Assembly: GCF_900114835.1 (NCBI RefSeq)
Contig: NZ_FOUJ01000003.1
Location: 358,434-422,433 of the forward strand
Source: Methanolobus profundi
GTDB taxonomy: Archaea > Halobacteriota > Methanosarcinia > Methanosarcinales > Methanosarcinaceae
Direction: 5' to 3'
DNA length: 64,000 nt
The translations under genes and the position numbers were made by a program. The notes under the pieces were generated by a model that was given only the letters and a program-made list of their open reading frames with translations, did no database searches and was not told where the DNA came from. Numbering within the stretch: the first letter of the stretch is position 1; each line of letters starts with the position of its first letter. Below, one piece after another: positions 46,589 to 56,822 of this stretch.

Positions 46589-48061
46589 TCATTTGTTCTG
46601 CATCACAAAGTCCACAAAACTTCCCGCAAATTCCCAGTAAGAACTGGCGACCAGATGAGCATAACACCCAAGTGTGTTATCAACTGTAAGTCCGTCCCAG
46701 CCATCGATTATGCCGGTTCCCCTGGACAGCCTGATAGCAAACTTCGCATCCTTTGGAAGCTCTGTAACCTCGGAATGGTGGAACTCGTGACCACGGAAGG
46801 AATTACCGGTTTTGCCGATCACTGAATCTATTGCAAGTTCACCAATATTGTAACTGACAACACGTTTGTGACCCATGAGACTATGCCCAGGAAGTGCACC
46901 GACCATATCATGAGTGGATTCCGGCATTTCTGCCATGTTGTGAGCTCCCTTTCCTTTTACACCTGTGCTGATCTTCTCGGTCAGGTACATCAGACCGCCG
47001 CACTCTGCATATATTGGCATGCCTGAACGTGATGCATCAAGAATATCCTCACGCATGGATACATTGTTCTCAAGTTCTGCGGCAAAAAGTTCAGGATAAC
47101 CACCGCCAAGGTAAAGTCCGTCAACATCGGGTAATTTGCTGTCGTGTATGGGACTAAAGTATCTGATATCGGCTCCTGCCATTTCAAGCAGTTCAAGATT
47201 GTCATGATAATAGAAATTGAAAGCCTCATCAAGTGCAACACCGATGACCGGGCGTTCCCCCTCCATCTCACGTGGGATGAATACGGTCTTTGAAGGGCGC
47301 TCAAGTGCCGGAGCTGCATTTGCCATTTCAAGCAGGCGGTCTATCTGTATACCATCCTTGATGGTATTCTTAATGAAATCGATACGTTCATCATAGTTGT
47401 CGGCACGGCGGCGTTCCTCTATTGCAGGAACAAGACCCAGATGCCTCATGGATATCTTCATTGAATTGTTGCGGCGGATCACACCAATAACAGGGATACC
47501 TGTGTAGTGTTCGATAGCCTCTGTTGCTTTTTTAGTGTGTCTTGGACCACCAATGTTGTTGAGGATCACACCAACGATGTTCACGTCCTTGTCAAAGTCC
47601 TTGAAACCATTAACAAGCGCAGCAGCAGAGCGTGTAATGCTCCTTGCATTGACGATAAGGATAACAGAACATTTCAGGATCTTAGCTATCTGAGCAGTGC
47701 TGCCTGTATCCGTAAAACTGTCAAAGCCTTCAAAAAGGCCACGGACACCCTCGATAACAGCGATATCAGCATCCTCACCTACCTCTGTACCGTGAATGAA
47801 AACGTCCCTGACACCCTCCTCATCCATAAGGAAACCATCTATATTACGAGCCCTGCGACCGGTTATCTCAGTATAGTAACTTGGATCGATATAATCCAGT
47901 CCCACCTTGTACGGCTGGACCTTGTAACCAGCCTCAGTAAGAGCTGCAAGCAGACCAATGGTAATTGTGGTCTTACCAGAGGATGAACTTCCTGCTGACA
48001 GGAGTATCCTTGGTATTTCCTTAACTTTATTATTTCCCGGAACCTTAGGGTTGTCAGACAT
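46589..48061 (-). CDS. cfbB: Ni-sirohydrochlorin a,c-diamide synthase
   Basis: The protein has 490 residues. It amidates the a and c acetate side chains of Ni-sirohydrochlorin with ATP and glutamine in coenzyme F430 synthesis. The N-terminal dethiobiotin-synthetase-like domain has the P-loop SSSSGKTTITIGLL and motif DYIDPSYY. The C-terminal glutaminase domain has the nucleophile YAECGGLMYL and GHEFHHSEV. It is related to CobB/CbiA of cobalamin synthesis, but its place after cfbC and cfbD identifies it. It is 11 bp from cfbC. Confidence 0.92.
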   Translation of the reverse strand: MSDNPKVPGNNKVKEIPRILLSAGSSSSGKTTITIGLLAALTEAGYKVQPYKVGLDYIDPSYYTEITGRRARNIDGFLMDEEGVRDVFIHGTEVGEDADIAVIEGVRGLFEGFDSFTDTGSTAQIAKILKCSVILIVNARSITRSAAALVNGFKDFDKDVNIVGVILNNIGGPRHTKKATEAIEHYTGIPVIGVIRRNNSMKISMRHLGLVPAIEERRRADNYDERIDFIKNTIKDGIQIDRLLEMANAAPALERPSKTVFIPREMEGERPVIGVALDEAFNFYYHDNLELLEMAGADIRYFSPIHDSKLPDVDGLYLGGGYPELFAAELENNVSMREDILDASRSGMPIYAECGGLMYLTEKISTGVKGKGAHNMAEMPESTHDMVGALPGHSLMGHKRVVSYNIGELAIDSVIGKTGNSFRGHEFHHSEVTELPKDAKFAIRLSRGTGIIDGWDGLTVDNTLGCYAHLVASSYWEFAGSFVDFVMQNK

Positions 48062-48072
48062 CTTATCAAACC

Positions 48073-48864
48073 TTAACGTGTAAGTTCACGAAGTCTTTCA
48101 TCATCAAGTGATGAAGGCATCACAGAACCTTCATTTGACATAATTGCATGTGCAAGCTCACGATATACACCTGCAACTGATGACTCCGGAGCCTTTTCAA
48201 GCACTGAGAAACCATCTCTCTCACAATCCTGTACGATCTGTTCCTTAGGAATGAAAGCCATAAGCTTGGTGCCTATCTCCTCAGAGAACTTCCTTACGAT
48301 CTCCTCTTCCCTTGTGACACTTCTGGAATTGCAGATAATGCCGGAAAGTGGTGTATCGATCTTTGAGAGTCCCTTGCAAATATTGTTTGCAGCATAGAGC
48401 GGCATATACTCACCGGATGTAAGAACGTAAGCCTCATTCACAAGTCCCTTGCGTATAGGTGCTACAAAGCCACCACATACGATATCTCCCGGAACATCAT
48501 AGATGATAAGGTCCATATCATCAATTGACTTGCACATCTGCTTAAGCTTCTGGATCGCAACGATGATACCTCTTCCTGCACAGCCGATGCCGGGCTCAGG
48601 ACCACCAACTTCCACACATTTAACGCCCTTGTAACCTTCATGGACGATGTCCTCTTCCTTGATCTCTATCTTCTGCCTGAGAAGGTCAAGGATGGTTGGT
48701 ATCCTCTTGCCACCAAGGAGTGTGATGGATGAATCGCTCTTTGGATCGCATCCGATTATCATTACTTTGAAGCCTTCATCAGCACATGCTGCTGCGACAT
48801 TGGAAGCGGTACTGGACTTGCCGATGCCGCCTTTACCATATATGGCTATCCTTTTCTGTTCCAT
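48073..48864 (-). CDS. cfbC: Ni-sirohydrochlorin a,c-diamide reductive cyclase, reductase component (NifH-like)
   Basis: The protein has 263 residues. It is a NifH-type iron protein that feeds electrons, one ATP-driven step at a time, to CfbD. The P-loop is [13 protein letters not shown]. Cluster-binding cysteines are in GIGCAGRG near residue 95 and [10 protein letters not shown] near residue 130. It overlaps the stop of cfbD by one base. It is shorter than nitrogenase NifH, as expected for this branch. It is the reductive partner in the six-electron ring reduction of F430 synthesis. Confidence 0.95.
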   Translation of the reverse strand: MEQKRIAIYGKGGIGKSSTASNVAAACADEGFKVMIIGCDPKSDSSITLLGGKRIPTILDLLRQKIEIKEEDIVHEGYKGVKCVEVGGPEPGIGCAGRGIIVAIQKLKQMCKSIDDMDLIIYDVPGDIVCGGFVAPIRKGLVNEAYVLTSGEYMPLYAANNICKGLSKIDTPLSGIICNSRSVTREEEIVRKFSEEIGTKLMAFIPKEQIVQDCERDGFSVLEKAPESSVAGVYRELAHAIMSNEGSVMPSSLDDERLRELTR

Positions 48865-49994
48865 CAGGCTTCCTCCTCGTTCAACATATCCTTTGCCACT
48901 TCGCGCATGGTCGCACCGAACTCGGATTCAACAATATTGCTCACACCAAGTGTCTTTGGATGCAGGTCGATCTCAACAATGACATTGGAATGTCCCATAT
49001 CCTTTAACGGGAACACCTGTCTTGGACCGTTGGTAACTGAGATCACGTCCATGTTCTGGAGATTGTCCATTGGTATGGCATGTGGTACACCAGTGATAAC
49101 AGCAAAGTCGAAGTCACTGTACTTCTCAGCTATAAGTTCACTTACCCTGTCACCTGCGATCGGATATTCATCCATACCGCCAATGACCTCATGAATAGGG
49201 ATTCCTTTCTCATTGAAGTCGTTCATGATGCTTGTTGCATGATGACGGACACGTGGAAGACCAAGTGTATCGTCAACGTTTGCCATGTTGATGACATTCT
49301 CTGCAACACCAAGTTGTTCAGCCACTTCGTTGATCGCAACGGTGATGTCAGCGAACATGTAACCGGTCTCTTTCTTGGCGTTCATTATGGTTAGGCATTT
49401 CTTGCCTTCTTTAAGATAATTGATGACTTTCTCAGCTACCTTGTACTTCAGGTCACCACGTGAAGGAACAAGATATTCCTTACTTGCTGCACCATGGCGT
49501 TTCTCAACATTGGTAGCTTCCTCGAGAAGCACTTTCTGTCTTTCAAGTTCTTCTGAATCAATGACACCTGCATCGCATGCTGACTCAAGTGCGATCAATA
49601 CGCCTTTGGTATTGTTAGGATATCCTGCATGCACTTCCACCTCTATGACAGGTACGTCAAGGTTAGCATCCTGAATAGGCTCACGGAGTTCCTCTCCGAT
49701 GATCATACTGGCACATGTTCCTACAACGCCAATGAGCTTTGGATCGAACATCTCATTGACCTTGCTGAGCAGGGAGGAAAGCTCATCACGTCCTCCAAAG
49801 ACGAAACCGTTCTCATCAAGAGCTGTTGTCACAACGTGTATGCCATCTTCCTCTAGCAGCCTTGCATGTTTGAATGAACATCCAGGCGGACCATGGAGTA
49901 TTGCAACATCAACATTCAGATCACGCAGTGTATATAACGCAGCCACGATGGAACTGGGCCGCGGGTGTATTATAGAAATATCGTTTTCAGCCAT
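48864..49994 (-). CDS. cfbD: Ni-sirohydrochlorin a,c-diamide reductive cyclase, catalytic component (NifD-like)
   Basis: The protein has 376 residues. It is the NifD-like catalytic subunit that cyclises and reduces Ni-sirohydrochlorin a,c-diamide to the seco-F430 skeleton. Conserved cysteines for the [4Fe-4S] cluster are in [13 protein letters not shown] near residue 38 and [15 protein letters not shown] near residue 95. There is no NifE or NifB-like neighbour, so it is not a nitrogenase. It is directly coupled to cfbC. The ATG is preceded by ATCGGGATACAT. Confidence 0.94.
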   Translation of the reverse strand: MAENDISIIHPRPSSIVAALYTLRDLNVDVAILHGPPGCSFKHARLLEEDGIHVVTTALDENGFVFGGRDELSSLLSKVNEMFDPKLIGVVGTCASMIIGEELREPIQDANLDVPVIEVEVHAGYPNNTKGVLIALESACDAGVIDSEELERQKVLLEEATNVEKRHGAASKEYLVPSRGDLKYKVAEKVINYLKEGKKCLTIMNAKKETGYMFADITVAINEVAEQLGVAENVINMANVDDTLGLPRVRHHATSIMNDFNEKGIPIHEVIGGMDEYPIAGDRVSELIAEKYSDFDFAVITGVPHAIPMDNLQNMDVISVTNGPRQVFPLKDMGHSNVIVEIDLHPKTLGVSNIVESEFGATMREVAKDMLNEEEA

Positions 49995-50144
49995 ATGTAT
50001 CCCGATATACTTCTTTGATTATTATAAATATTTAATTTCGTAATAAATAGTATACTTAAAGTAAGTCTATTTTTCTGCACTATCTATTCCTTTATCATAT
50101 AAAGGACTGATCATAATGAAAGAACAGAGATAAAATAAACCTTA

Positions 50145-51512
50145 TCACCTGAAACATTTCACGCATGAGAGAAGAAGATCTTCCTGCGATGAAAGTCCTG
50201 CTGCCATGTCAAGTCCTTCCTCAAGTCCTGGTGAATGCATAATATTATCTGAAACTATTCCCTGCATCCTCTCACCTACAAGTATGATCGTTTCAAGATC
50301 ATTACCACGTCTGTTGATGAACTCTGACACATCTTCGGGAGGCAGACCCTCACAGACCTGGGCAGCCTCTTCACCCAGCACCATGATGATCCTGACGGAT
50401 TTCCCGGTTTTGCTCAAAGCATAGTCAAGTGCCTTTTCAACAGAACGTATATCCATTCCGGAATTGGAATTGTCGATAAGTTCCCTGCCTGAGAACATCT
50501 TCTTCTGCATACGTCCCTGTAAGCCTTCAAAGGAGCAAATAACGGAAGATATATCGTCTACAGGAATACCCATCCAAAGTGCCACAGATGTTGAAACTGC
50601 AAAAGCAGTTGCATATGATGTGGAATTGTAATTTGATGAGAGAGATGAAGTAAAGGTCCCTTCACTATTTTCCACAATGATACCATCATCCCCGAAATAC
50701 GCCTTAAGGTCAGCATTGATATCTTTTGAATCGCTGAAGGTGCGGTATTGTCTGCCGTTATCTTCAGCCATATCCAGTGCCTTATGGTCACGTATATTCA
50801 GAAAGAAGAGCTCATCCGGTCTGCCATAGCCAAGCACACTTATCTTTGAATCGCTGGCACTGGAAGTCGATGCTGCGATAAGATAGTCAGGCTCCAGTGT
50901 GGTAATAATTCCCACATCAGCATATCCGGTAAGACCTATTGACACCTCAAGAATGTAACAGTCCGCAGAGACACCAAGTTCTTTCAATTTATCAACAGCA
51001 AGCAGGATGCTTCCGGGAGCTATGCTCAGGCCCAGATGAAGAACACGGGAAATTCCCTTCTCCCACAGTTCCAGACCACGAGAGGTATGAAGCACTACCT
51101 GCATCCTCATGGAAAGAATAGCAGCAAGCAATGATGCAGAGCTGGTCTTTGCCTTGGAACCGGTGATCTCGATGACCTTAGCACCTTCAAGAGATCCGGT
51201 CATTGACAATATATGACCTACAGCCCTGTGGTGTGTCATTATCTCAATATTCTTTTCCCTTCCTCCGGAAAGCATTGGATATTCCGGATCCAAATGTGCA
51301 GGACTTACTATCAGATCAAAGCCATCAACAGGCACAGCCTCTTTTGATGTTTTAATTCCATGGGCTGACCCAAGTACAGAGAGAGTGTTCTCATCGACAG
51401 TTCCATAAACATCTATTGCAGTTACATTGAGACCAAGGTCTGCAAGCTTCTCAGCGATAATGATACCTGCATGTGTAAGGTCAAGGACTGCAATGTTGCT
51501 ATAATTGAACAT
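50145..51512 (-). CDS. cfbE: Coenzyme F430 synthetase (MurF-like)
   Basis: The protein has 455 residues. It activates the g-propionate of seco-F430 and closes the carbocyclic ring, the last step of F430 synthesis. It belongs to the Mur ligase superfamily, with a degenerate ATP loop EITGSKAKTSSASLLAAI near residue 115 and a C-terminal Mur-ligase-like domain. It is upstream of cfbD by 150 bp in the same direction, with DUF2150 before it. No clear ribosome site precedes the ATG. Confidence 0.9.
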   Translation of the reverse strand: MFNYSNIAVLDLTHAGIIIAEKLADLGLNVTAIDVYGTVDENTLSVLGSAHGIKTSKEAVPVDGFDLIVSPAHLDPEYPMLSGGREKNIEIMTHHRAVGHILSMTGSLEGAKVIEITGSKAKTSSASLLAAILSMRMQVVLHTSRGLELWEKGISRVLHLGLSIAPGSILLAVDKLKELGVSADCYILEVSIGLTGYADVGIITTLEPDYLIAASTSSASDSKISVLGYGRPDELFFLNIRDHKALDMAEDNGRQYRTFSDSKDINADLKAYFGDDGIIVENSEGTFTSSLSSNYNSTSYATAFAVSTSVALWMGIPVDDISSVICSFEGLQGRMQKKMFSGRELIDNSNSGMDIRSVEKALDYALSKTGKSVRIIMVLGEEAAQVCEGLPPEDVSEFINRRGNDLETIILVGERMQGIVSDNIMHSPGLEEGLDMAAGLSSQEDLLLSCVKCFR

Positions 51513-51597
51513 GTTATCGATATGAATGTGAGCTAAAAGAGAAAAAAGTAAAGTTGAAGGTCAGAATTAAGAACGAAAGGAATGGGAAATAATTCCC

Positions 51598-52221
51598 TTA
51601 CTTTCCATCGTCTTCTTCATCATCCTTGTAACTGTCAGAGCCCTGCATTGCAGCGTGGATGGAATCGATACCATCAAGCCATTCTGCAACAAGACCGTAA
51701 GGAACCTCTTCCATAACCTTCTCTGAGAGTTCCTTTCCACTGATAACAAGAGCACCGATCTCAGCAATAGTGCCGATCGCGATCTCTATGTCGTCAGAGG
51801 ATTCCGCTTCAAGAGCAACCTTTACAAGGTCACCGATATCATCTTTCTCATCATAGTCACCAGCTACATATGCTTCACATGCAGCAAAGCCTCCCATGAG
51901 AGAGGTCTGAAGAGAATCGATCATAAGGTCCGCATCCTCTGATATAGGATCGATCTCAGCAAGTGCAATATCCCTAATCTGTCCCAGATATTCCAGTGCA
52001 GATTCCTGTGGGATCTGTTCTTTCTCATATTTAGCGATGATCTTCAGACATGCAAGGATTATATCATCCTCCATGTTCACAAAGATAGCTCCTGCCTTTC
52101 CCTCTGTCTCATCAGATTCTTCTAATTTGAAATCGCTATCTTTTACCTGGTTGATCCAGTTGTTCCAGCGCTCTGCTGTATAAAAATCATGATGGAATCC
52201 ATCACCTGACTTCCCTGCCAT
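51598..52221 (-). CDS. DUF2150 family protein
   Basis: The protein has 207 residues and is acidic and largely alpha-helical, fitting the archaeal DUF2150 family (FYTAERWNNWINQVKDSDFKLEESDETEGKAG at the front). It has no catalytic motif that I can see, and the tail is a run of D and E. It lies upstream of cfbE with 85 bp between, and its promoter (TATA at 52274-52287) could drive the cfb operon. A link to F430 synthesis is only contextual. Confidence 0.8.
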   Translation of the reverse strand: MAGKSGDGFHHDFYTAERWNNWINQVKDSDFKLEESDETEGKAGAIFVNMEDDIILACLKIIAKYEKEQIPQESALEYLGQIRDIALAEIDPISEDADLMIDSLQTSLMGGFAACEAYVAGDYDEKDDIGDLVKVALEAESSDDIEIAIGTIAEIGALVISGKELSEKVMEEVPYGLVAEWLDGIDSIHAAMQGSDSYKDDEEDDGK

Positions 52222-52273
52222 TCAATTACCTCTATGATTATAAATTCGATATTTTTCTTATTCCTACGAATTG

Positions 52274-52287
52274 CTTTTTATATAAAA
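52274..52287 (-). promoter_or_regulatory. TATA box upstream of DUF2150 and the cfb genes
   Basis: On the minus strand CTTTTATATAAAAA would start transcription at about 52255, some 30 nt before the DUF2150 ATG. Confidence 0.45.
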
Positions 52288-52303
52288 GATGTTCGCAACG
52301 AAA

Positions 52304-52753
52304 CTACAGTTTAAGTTCTACTTTCTTCAGGGAACATCCTGACACCAGTCCATCTTCCATTGGACCAAGCACCTTTACAACTGTGCATTTGTCCCCTTCC
52401 TTAAGACATTCAGGATACAATATATCATACACACTGTCATCGAATTCCGTACATTTTGGAAGTTCATAGCTTATCTTTGAACCTTCCACAGCCTTTCGGG
52501 ACTCGATCGCTGCAAGTATAGGGGCGCTTTCTACCTCTACTGTCAATACCCCGCCCTCATGGACGAAACAGTTGTGAACTGTATCTCCCCTGAGCTTTGA
52601 AACACGGTATTTCCGGCCCGGATCCAGATTCATACAGGTCCGTTTAAGCTTGCATTTGCCGCACTCACGGGACTCTCCCATGAATATGAAATCCTCGCCC
52701 TCTTTTGCAAGCCTTGAGCCGATAAGTGTAATGGTAGTGTTGGTTTCTGTCAT
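52304..52753 (-). CDS. UPF0179 family protein
   Basis: The protein has 149 residues. An N-terminal cysteine set (CGKCKLKRTC) with later cysteines (NCFVHEGG, PECLKEGDKC, SGCSL) suggests a metal-binding or Fe-S protein. It matches the archaeal UPF0179 family, whose function is unknown. AGGTGATTCAAT precedes the ATG at good distance. It is on the minus strand downstream of egsA with 51 bp between and is probably in its operon. Confidence 0.85.
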   Translation of the reverse strand: MTETNTTITLIGSRLAKEGEDFIFMGESRECGKCKLKRTCMNLDPGRKYRVSKLRGDTVHNCFVHEGGVLTVEVESAPILAAIESRKAVEGSKISYELPKCTEFDDSVYDILYPECLKEGDKCTVVKVLGPMEDGLVSGCSLKKVELKL

Positions 52754-52804
52754 ATTGAATCACCTTGTATATGTTGAGATATAATGATATAATTAATGAA
52801 GTGA

Positions 52805-53839
52805 TCATGAAATAACTTTTGTCAATCTTGCAACCTTCTCAGCTGCCTCCGGAGTCAGCCCCGCCCCTAGTACCGTATACCTCTCCGGACGTATCTCATG
52901 TGCAACAAGAAGCGCCTCTAATATATACTTATCTTCAATTCCAAGTTCTTCAGCTGTTGTTGGCGCGCCGATGATCTCCAGGCATTCCTTTATCTTCTTC
53001 CAGTCGCCACCATGCAGGTACATCATCATTATTGTACCCACACCACACTGCTCACCATGTAAGGCCGAACCCGGTGCAAGCATATCCAGAGCATGGCTGA
53101 ACATGTGCTCAGAACCTGAAGCCGGTCTTGAAGAACCTGCAATGCTCATGGCAACACCACTGGATACCAGAGCCTTCACAACGATCCTGACAGAACTTTC
53201 AAGTTCAGGTTTGATAGCCTCAGGAGAATCCATCAATATCTGGGCCGTCATTCTGGAAAGAGCTGCTGCGTACTCACTGAAAGGTTCATTTCGTAACCTG
53301 TGTGCCAGTTCCCAGTCCAGTACCGCAGTATAGTTGGAGATAATATCACCACATCCGGCAGCAAGCAAGCGATAAGGTGCACCGGATATGATATTAGTGT
53401 CTGCTATCACAGCCATTGGAGCATTCACTTCGATGGATGTCTTCTTACCCTTATCGTGTATCGATGCCCTTGAGGAAACGATACCATCATGTGAAGCTGC
53501 TGTTGGTACACTTATAAAAGGAAGGTCAAGCTGTGTAGCTGCCAGTTTCGCCACGTCTATGGACTTTCCGCTCCCAACTCCCATAAGATACCGGGAATTC
53601 GATCCTTCGGCTTCAGAGACAACCTTTTTTACATCATCCATGGATGCTTCTTTTGAGACTATGATACCGGGTTCATAGCCACAGTCATCCAGATGATCGA
53701 ATACGACATCACCTGCTATCTTCTTAGTGTTCTGCCCTGTGACAATGAAAGCACCTTCCCTGAGTTTAAGATCATCACAAACATCCTTCACATCATAGAT
53801 GACATCAGGACCCACAACAACATCCCTTGGTAACTGCAT
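52805..53839 (-). CDS. egsA: sn-Glycerol-1-phosphate dehydrogenase
   Basis: The protein has 344 residues. It reduces dihydroxyacetone phosphate to sn-glycerol 1-phosphate, the stereospecific backbone of archaeal lipids. Nucleotide-binding and metal-binding marks are visible: [43 protein letters not shown] and [10 protein letters not shown]. An in-frame GTG at 53869 lies inside the TATA box and cannot be in the mRNA. The ATG at 53839, about 34 bp after the TATA, is therefore the start, with a leader of at most 10 nt. Confidence 0.93.
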   Translation of the reverse strand: MQLPRDVVVGPDVIYDVKDVCDDLKLREGAFIVTGQNTKKIAGDVVFDHLDDCGYEPGIIVSKEASMDDVKKVVSEAEGSNSRYLMGVGSGKSIDVAKLAATQLDLPFISVPTAASHDGIVSSRASIHDKGKKTSIEVNAPMAVIADTNIISGAPYRLLAAGCGDIISNYTAVLDWELAHRLRNEPFSEYAAALSRMTAQILMDSPEAIKPELESSVRIVVKALVSSGVAMSIAGSSRPASGSEHMFSHALDMLAPGSALHGEQCGVGTIMMMYLHGGDWKKIKECLEIIGAPTTAEELGIEDKYILEALLVAHEIRPERYTVLGAGLTPEAAEKVARLTKVIS

Positions 53840-53866
53840 CCACTTCTTTTTGCCTTTTGTCGGGAT

Positions 53867-53878
53867 CACTTATATACC
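53867..53878 (-). promoter_or_regulatory. TATA box of egsA
   Basis: GGTATATAAGTG on the minus strand predicts a start about 10 nt before the egsA ATG, a nearly leaderless transcript. Confidence 0.55.
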
Positions 53879-53889
53879 TGCCAAAAACT

Positions 53890-54060
53890 GAATTGCTGAA
53901 TACGTATATTAGATAAGGGTCAATACCCACCGGACAGTGACCGAGATCATGCCGGATACTATGCAGACCATTGACCTGAAATAATGAACGGGCTTCTGTG
54001 CGGACCATCCAGCAAAGGGAATAGCTCGATGACTTCCGCTTCCCATAAACCTATTAAGCG
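53890..54060 (-). other. GC-rich structured intergenic segment, possible non-coding RNA
   Basis: Compared with other gaps this segment is clearly richer in G and C and carries nested complementary arms: GGTCAAT/ATTGACC (53918-53924 and 53970-53976), GCGGA/TCCGC (54000-54004 and 54035-54039) and GGGAA/TTCCC (54017-54021 and 54040-54044). On the minus strand a TATA-like AACATAATATAGG lies upstream. No known RNA family is recognised, and the 67-codon frame across it overlaps the egsA promoter. Confidence 0.35.
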
Positions 54061-54107
54061 TTAGTTGTATTAGGATATTCCTATATTATGTTACTGCTGT
54101 GATTATA

Positions 54108-54956
54108 ATGCCATTGATAGATAAACTTACCCAATTCATTAACAATTATTACATAGACCCTATCCTTCACGATAGTGGCTACAATATAGTGAATACTGTT
54201 ACGTGGGCCATATTGCTGGGAATATGTATATTCGGCGTTGTCAAACTGCTGAGGAAACTGGATATCGATATCGATGACAGGCTTACGGCAGCAATAGTTC
54301 CCTTTGTCCTTGCAGGTTCATCCCTGAGAGTAATAGAGGACACAGGAGTACTTACAACACCTGCAAGTTATATTTTCATAACCCCGAACATCTATTTTGT
54401 GGTATTTGCAATAACAGTGTTCTTCCTAATGCTTTCAAAATGGATAGTGAAATTAAAGGGAAGCGGAGATTACCTGAAGAACTTTGCATACTTCGGATCC
54501 GCATGGTTCGCTTTGAATCTGGCGATACTGTTCTATCTTGAGGATATGGTCCGTCCATGGCTGCCCGTCTTTGTGATCGGTGCAGCAAGTGTGATAGTCC
54601 TGTTCACAAAGTACATCTTTGACAAGATCAGCTTCGACCTGCTCAAGAACAAGATCAACATGGCGATCCTCTGGGTACACCTGATGGATGCATCATCCAC
54701 CATTGCAGGGATCGATTTCCTTGGATATTACGAGAAACATGTAGTACCTTCATATCTTATAGATCTCACAGGCACTGCATTTGTCATGTATCCGTTAAAA
54801 CTATCTATATTCATCCCGGTATTATATATACTGGATAATCATTTTGATGAGGACGAGGAATCGGAGACACTAAAGACCTTCCTGAAGCTGGTCATCATAG
54901 TCCTTGGATTATCTCCTGCATGCAGGAACACCATCAGGATGGCATTTGGAGTCTGA
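54108..54956 (+). CDS. DUF63 family membrane protein
   Basis: The protein has 282 residues and about seven or eight transmembrane helices. It matches archaeal DUF63 by its length and by segments such as YYIDPILHDSGYNIVNTVTWA and AAIVPFVLAGSSLRVIEDTG. No transport or enzymatic role is known to me. The ATG at 54108 is preferred since the upstream GTGAT is a ribosome site rather than a start. The next gene begins 3 bp after the stop. Confidence 0.85.
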   Translation: MPLIDKLTQFINNYYIDPILHDSGYNIVNTVTWAILLGICIFGVVKLLRKLDIDIDDRLTAAIVPFVLAGSSLRVIEDTGVLTTPASYIFITPNIYFVVFAITVFFLMLSKWIVKLKGSGDYLKNFAYFGSAWFALNLAILFYLEDMVRPWLPVFVIGAASVIVLFTKYIFDKISFDLLKNKINMAILWVHLMDASSTIAGIDFLGYYEKHVVPSYLIDLTGTAFVMYPLKLSIFIPVLYILDNHFDEDEESETLKTFLKLVIIVLGLSPACRNTIRMAFGV

Positions 54957-54959
54957 TCC

Positions 54960-55565
54960 ATGCACGACGAGAACACAAGAGAGAGATTCTGGACATACAT
55001 CGAGGAACTGAAACCTTTTGTCTGGATAAGTCTCGCACTTTTTATTATATCTACAGTAGCGGGCTATGCCTACTATTCCATGGACCCTTCCTATGCATTG
55101 AACTCATTGGATGGCCTTGAAGAACTCGCAGAGATGCTTCAGGGATTATCGGCTTTAGAGATAATGCTGCTGATATTCGTGAACAATGCTGTGAAGATGT
55201 TCTTCTCGATACTTCTTGGTTTTGCACTTGGAATAATACCATTCGGATTCCTTCTCATGAACGGTTTTGTCATCGGTATATTCGCACATTACCAGACAGT
55301 TGAGAATGGAGCATTGTTCGTCATAGCAGGCCTCACACCTCATGGACTTATAGAGGTCCCCATGCTTATTATATCATCAGCAGTTGGAATGAAGATAGGA
55401 TATGTTGCATTGCAGGCACTCCGTTCGAGACCTGTTGACCTTAAAGAAGAGATCATCAAGGGGATCAAATTCTACCTGCACTGGCTATTCCCACTTATAT
55501 TCCTTGCAGCTGTAATAGAGACTTTCATAACACCACTGATCATTTACATGGTCACAGGCATTTAA
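54960..55565 (+). CDS. SpoIIM-like membrane protein
   Basis: The protein has 201 residues and about five hydrophobic helices. It belongs to the stage II sporulation protein M family as found in archaea (FVNNAVKMFFSILLGFALGIIPFGFLLMNGFVIG, then LTPHGLIEVPMLIISSAVG). Archaea do not sporulate; the family is thought to act in membrane remodelling or transport. It is coupled to the DUF63 gene, the two being separated by 3 bp. Confidence 0.88.
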   Translation: MHDENTRERFWTYIEELKPFVWISLALFIISTVAGYAYYSMDPSYALNSLDGLEELAEMLQGLSALEIMLLIFVNNAVKMFFSILLGFALGIIPFGFLLMNGFVIGIFAHYQTVENGALFVIAGLTPHGLIEVPMLIISSAVGMKIGYVALQALRSRPVDLKEEIIKGIKFYLHWLFPLIFLAAVIETFITPLIIYMVTGI

Positions 55566-55644
55566 GATCACAAACTCATAACTCCCGGCGTAAACAGGTT
55601 TATTAATAGTAAATACAATGTCTGGGCAAAACCGAGGGCAAATA

Positions 55645-56802
55645 ATGATAGACAGAAAAGAGATCTCAGAGATCATTGAAGATTATGACATGGACAAGGT
55701 CAAGATCGGTACTGTTGCTTCGCATTCAGCACTTGATGTCTTTGACGGCGCAATTGAAGAGGACTTCAGAACACTTGCTATATGCCAGCAGGGACGTGAG
55801 AAGACCTATACAGATTATTTCAAGTCACAGAGAGACAGCAACGGTAAGGTTGTCCGTGGTATAGTGGACGAGCACATAATGCTGGATAAGTTCAGCCAGA
55901 CAACCTCACAGGAAGTCCAGAAGAAACTGGTCGAAGAGAATGTGCTTTTCATACCAAACCGTTCCTTCACATCCTACTGTGGGATCGATGAAGTAGAGAA
56001 CGACTTCAAAGTACCTCTTGTAGGAAGCAGGAACATGCTCCGCAGTGAAGAGAGAGGTATGGACCGTGACTACTACTGGCTCCTTGAGAAGGCAGGACTG
56101 CCATTCCCTGAGAGGATCAGCGACCCACAGGACATCGAGGAACTTGTGATGGTAAAGCTGCCTCACGCAGTAAAGAAACTGGAAAGAGGTTTCTTCACAG
56201 CAGGAACCTATGAGGAATACCAGCAGAAGGCACAGTCACTCCTGAAGCAGGGTGTCATCACACAGGATGCACTTGACAATGCAAGAATAGAGCGCTATGT
56301 GATCGGTCCTGTATTCAACTTCGACATGTTCTACTCACCTGTTGAGACAGAGATGAACAAACTTGAGATACTTGGTATTGACTGGCGCTTTGAGACAAGT
56401 CTTGACGGACACGTACGTCTGCCAGCACCACAGCAGATGACACTTGCAGAACACCAGCTCACACCTGAATACACCGTTTGTGGTCACAACTCCGCAACTC
56501 TCAGGGAATCACTTCTTGAGAAGGTATTCGAGCTTTCAGAGAAATACATCGAAGCTGCAAAGAAGCACTATGACCCTGGTGTTATTGGTCCGTTCTGTCT
56601 GCAGACATGCGTCGACAAGGACCTGAACTTCTATATATATGATGTAGCACCACGTGTCGGTGGAGGAACAAATGTCCACATGTCAGTTGGTCACCCATAC
56701 GGTAACACCATATGGAGAAAGCCAATGAGCACAGGTCGCCGTGTTGCCTTTGAGATCAGAAGGGCAATTGAGACCGATCAGCTTGACAAGATCATAACAT
56801 AA
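55645..56802 (+). CDS. purP: FAICAR synthetase PurP (formate-dependent, archaeal purine pathway)
   Basis: The protein has 385 residues. It makes FAICAR from AICAR, formate and ATP, replacing the folate-dependent bacterial step. The family start KIGTVASHSALDVFDGA and the ATP-grasp core (RFETSLDGHVRLPAPQQ, CLQTCVDKDLNFYIYDVAPRVGGGTNVHM) are present. The ATG at 55645 follows GAGGG and agrees with the usual family start; an ATG nine codons earlier is open. A hairpin terminator follows. Confidence 0.94.
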   Translation: MIDRKEISEIIEDYDMDKVKIGTVASHSALDVFDGAIEEDFRTLAICQQGREKTYTDYFKSQRDSNGKVVRGIVDEHIMLDKFSQTTSQEVQKKLVEENVLFIPNRSFTSYCGIDEVENDFKVPLVGSRNMLRSEERGMDRDYYWLLEKAGLPFPERISDPQDIEELVMVKLPHAVKKLERGFFTAGTYEEYQQKAQSLLKQGVITQDALDNARIERYVIGPVFNFDMFYSPVETEMNKLEILGIDWRFETSLDGHVRLPAPQQMTLAEHQLTPEYTVCGHNSATLRESLLEKVFELSEKYIEAAKKHYDPGVIGPFCLQTCVDKDLNFYIYDVAPRVGGGTNVHMSVGHPYGNTIWRKPMSTGRRVAFEIRRAIETDQLDKIIT

Positions 56803-56822
56803 GATCATAACTGAGCCCTTAC

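Noticed and set aside
48073..49994. NifH- and NifD-like genes as nitrogenase
   Set aside because: NifK, NifE, NifN and PII-like genes are missing, while cfbB and cfbE are adjacent; the F430 reductive cyclase fits better.
53805..54008. 67-codon minus-strand ORF overlapping the start of egsA
   Set aside because: It crosses the egsA TATA box and start codon and has no recognisable similarity; the segment looks more like structured RNA.
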